Source of the DNA: an uncultured Alphaproteobacteria bacterium | GTDB taxonomy: Bacteria > Pseudomonadota > Alphaproteobacteria > Rhodobacterales > Rhodobacteraceae | Assembly: GCA_902537235.1 (NCBI GenBank) | Contig: CACBAO010000004.1 | Location: 43,200 to 107,199 of the forward strand | Reading direction: 5' to 3' | Length of the DNA stretch: 64,000 nt | In this document: in pieces, positions 61,925-64,000 of the stretch | Layout of the letters: each line of letters starts with the position of its first letter | How positions within the stretch are numbered: position 1 is the stretch's first letter | Position numbers and translations under genes: made by a program | Notes under the pieces: generated by a model | Databases searched by the model: none | What the model was told of the DNA's origin: nothing | The model's input: only the letters and a program-made list of their open reading frames with translations

Positions 61925-64000
61925 GTGTCTTTGCCTTCAGGGGGAGATTTTAAACCAATATTAGAATACTACAGGCGCTATTTGAAAGACCCAAATAGCG
62001 TACCAATTGACTGGGCTATATACTTTGAGGAGACCCACCATAGTAATAAGATAAACAAGACGATTACGTACTCAGATACAAATGCTCAAAGTATATTGGA
62101 CACAATAAAAACTAAGTACAGGCAGTATGGCCACTTAAGCGCAAAAACCGATCCATTAGATAGAAAAAATATTTCAGACCACTTAGAAATCAAAGAGGCA
62201 GTATCCGAGGTTTTAAATGAAATTCAATTTCAAAAAGAGAGTGATAATGCTCAAAAACGTGAAGTCGAAAAAACTATTAAGAAGTTTAAATATTTATATT
62301 CTGGCTCTATAGGACCTGAGTTTCATCATATAAATAACACAAAAATTAGGGACTGGCTTTATACCACTTATGAACGTATAAGAGATGAAGACCTTGATTT
62401 AATGGATAAAAAGTACGCATTTTTAAATTTAATTAAGGCTAATGAGTTTGAAAAATTTTTACGAGTAAAATACCCCACCAAAAAAAAGTTTGGGTGTGAG
62501 GGAGCTGAAACTATTGTGCCACTAATACAAATGCTGTTGAGGAAGGCATCAAATAAAAATTTCAAGGAAATAGTTATTGGAGGTATGCACCGGGGTCGGT
62601 TGAATATAATTTCAAATGTCGCAAGGAAGCCTAATGAACATATTTTTGCTGAGCTTAAGGAAAAAAACTTTTTTACTGAAAATAAATATTTAACTGGTGA
62701 TGTTCCATATCATTTAGGTCACTCAAATATACTAGAATTTAATAAAAATAAAATTAATGTTTCAATATCACCGCATCCCTCTCACTTATTGACCGTTGCT
62801 GCTTACACAATGGGAAAAGCGAGAGCAAAAATTGATCGCAATAACAAGATGGATAACATTTTATGTATCCAAATGCATACAGACGCAGCATTCTCTGGAC
62901 AAGGATTAGCGTCAGAATTACTCCAACTAAGTAAGCTCTCCGGCTATTCAGTAAATGGCAGTATTCATGTGGTAGTTAACAATAAAATTGGATTTACTAC
63001 TAGTGAGGAGGAAGGGCGATCATCTCATTATTGTACCGATATCGCTAAAATGATAGAGGCTCCTGTTTTGCATGTAAATGGAGATGATCTTGACGCAATT
63101 ATACAAAGTGCTTCTTTAGCGCTTATGTATCGGAAAAAATTTAAGTCTGATATTTTCATTGATCTTGTATGTTACAGAAAATATGGCCATAACGAATTGG
63201 ATGAACCCAGATTTACTGATCCTTTACTTTATAAAAAAATTGATAGTAAAGTTTCATCGATAGATCAGTGTCAGAAAAAGTTGCAAGACGACTTTAATGC
63301 AAAAAAATTTAGAAAAATCATTTCCAGACTTTATAACAGAGATTTAAATAGGTCGTTTGAAAAGTCTCACAATTACAATACAAATAAAGGAAATTGGTTG
63401 TTGAAAGATTGGAAAAAAATATCATTTGCTACCGAATTTGATATTAATAAACGGATTAAGACTGGGATTAGAAAAACAAAATTAAGGGAACTCTCAAAAC
63501 TCCTAACAAAATCCCCAGATAATTTTCATCTCAATCCAAAAGTTTCAAAATTTCTTATGGAACGAGCACAATCAATCGAGAGTGAAAATAATATAAATTG
63601 GTCTACTGCCGAAACACTAGCGCTCGCTGTATTACTGGATAAGGGTTTGCCTGTAAGATTTTCGGGACAAGATGTTACACGAGGTACTTTTACGCAGCGA
63701 CATTGGGCTATTCATGATGTTAAAAATGGAGAGAAATATACTGCTTTAAAAAATCTCTCAAAGGACCAAGGTAGGTTTTCTCTTATAAATTCTCCTCTAT
63801 CCGAGTACTCTACCCTCTCATTCGAATACGGTTATAGTCTGGTAGATCCATATTCACTCACTATTTGGGAAGCACAATTTGGAGATTTTGCAAATGGTGC
63901 TCAAACGACAATAGACCAAGTAATCTCTTGTTCCGAATACCGATGGCGAAGAATGACTTCTCTAGTATTACTTCTTCCCCATGGGCTTGAGGGTCAAGGA
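61925..64000 (+). CDS. sucA: 2-oxoglutarate dehydrogenase E1-like protein (cut by window end)
   Basis: A GTG start with GGAGGAG eight bases upstream opens a frame of 692 codons with no stop before the window end, so it is missing from the ORF track. Family segments: FGCEGAETIVPLI, IGGMHRGRLNII, LTGDVPYHLGHSN, VVVNNKIGFTTSEEEGRSS, DLVCYRKYGHNELDEPR, VRFSGQDVTRGTFTQRH and WEAQFGDFANGAQT. It decarboxylates 2-oxoglutarate with thiamine diphosphate in the TCA cycle. It is divergent: the usual HGD of the cofactor motif reads HTD. A 2-oxoadipate (DHTKD1-like) enzyme is an alternative. Confidence 0.85.
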   Translation, partial: MSLPSGGDFKPILEYYRRYLKDPNSVPIDWAIYFEETHHSNKINKTITYSDTNAQSILDTIKTKYRQYGHLSAKTDPLDRKNISDHLEIKEAVSEVLNEIQFQKESDNAQKREVEKTIKKFKYLYSGSIGPEFHHINNTKIRDWLYTTYERIRDEDLDLMDKKYAFLNLIKANEFEKFLRVKYPTKKKFGCEGAETIVPLIQMLLRKASNKNFKEIVIGGMHRGRLNIISNVARKPNEHIFAELKEKNFFTENKYLTGDVPYHLGHSNILEFNKNKINVSISPHPSHLLTVAAYTMGKARAKIDRNNKMDNILCIQMHTDAAFSGQGLASELLQLSKLSGYSVNGSIHVVVNNKIGFTTSEEEGRSSHYCTDIAKMIEAPVLHVNGDDLDAIIQSASLALMYRKKFKSDIFIDLVCYRKYGHNELDEPRFTDPLLYKKIDSKVSSIDQCQKKLQDDFNAKKFRKIISRLYNRDLNRSFEKSHNYNTNKGNWLLKDWKKISFATEFDINKRIKTGIRKTKLRELSKLLTKSPDNFHLNPKVSKFLMERAQSIESENNINWSTAETLALAVLLDKGLPVRFSGQDVTRGTFTQRHWAIHDVKNGEKYTALKNLSKDQGRFSLINSPLSEYSTLSFEYGYSLVDPYSLTIWEAQFGDFANGAQTTIDQVISCSEYRWRRMTSLVLLLPHGLEGQG

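Overview
This is a dense, AT-rich (roughly one third G+C by eye) bacterial chromosome segment with short gaps, ATGA-type overlaps and frequent TTG/GTG starts. Gene content points to an alphaproteobacterium, probably a marine planktonic one: dacA-tmk-holB-tatD, a long ribosome hibernation factor, phosphatidylcholine synthase, pseudoazurin, pobA and a 2-oxoglutarate dehydrogenase E1. I cannot place it more finely. I see no tRNA, rRNA, CRISPR array, insertion sequence, integrase or phage gene.

Layout. 0-8 kb: a thiolase end, an acyl-CoA ligase, then a cell-wall/replication operon (dacA, tmk, holB, tatD, MBL hydrolase, AEC transporter). 8-19 kb: mostly minus-strand single genes, including an SDR, an aminotransferase, Sel1 proteins, hpf, pseudoazurin and pobA; ilvA and pcs are on the plus strand. 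Upstream of pobA lies an untracked 26-codon ORF with a strong ribosome binding site, a plausible promoter and a perfect terminator hairpin.

19-32.5 kb is the most interesting part: a plus-strand run of coenzyme F420 genes (cofD, cofE, F420:NADPH oxidoreductase, an F420-type luciferase-like oxidoreductase). It is followed by a DMT transporter, a carbamoylase, a dihydropyrimidinase/hydantoinase, a four-gene ABC importer and two aminotransferases. The last three steps of reductive pyrimidine breakdown are present and the usual NADPH dihydropyrimidine dehydrogenase is not. I propose that the F420 enzyme fills that step or an equivalent one on a related heterocycle. At 41-47 kb a BMP-type ABC importer and a cytosine deaminase could supply uracil to the same route.

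32.5-41 kb holds SRAP, EamA and MFS transporters, carbonic anhydrase, SCO1 and a pair of unrecognised paralogues. 48-61 kb holds leuA, two cytochrome P450s (one CYP199-like, whose expected product would be the PobA substrate), two YwqK-like secreted proteins, VOC proteins and an ABC exporter. Two decayed genes not in the ORF track lie at 57.0-58.6 kb. The window ends inside a sucA-like gene, also absent from the track because it has no stop here.
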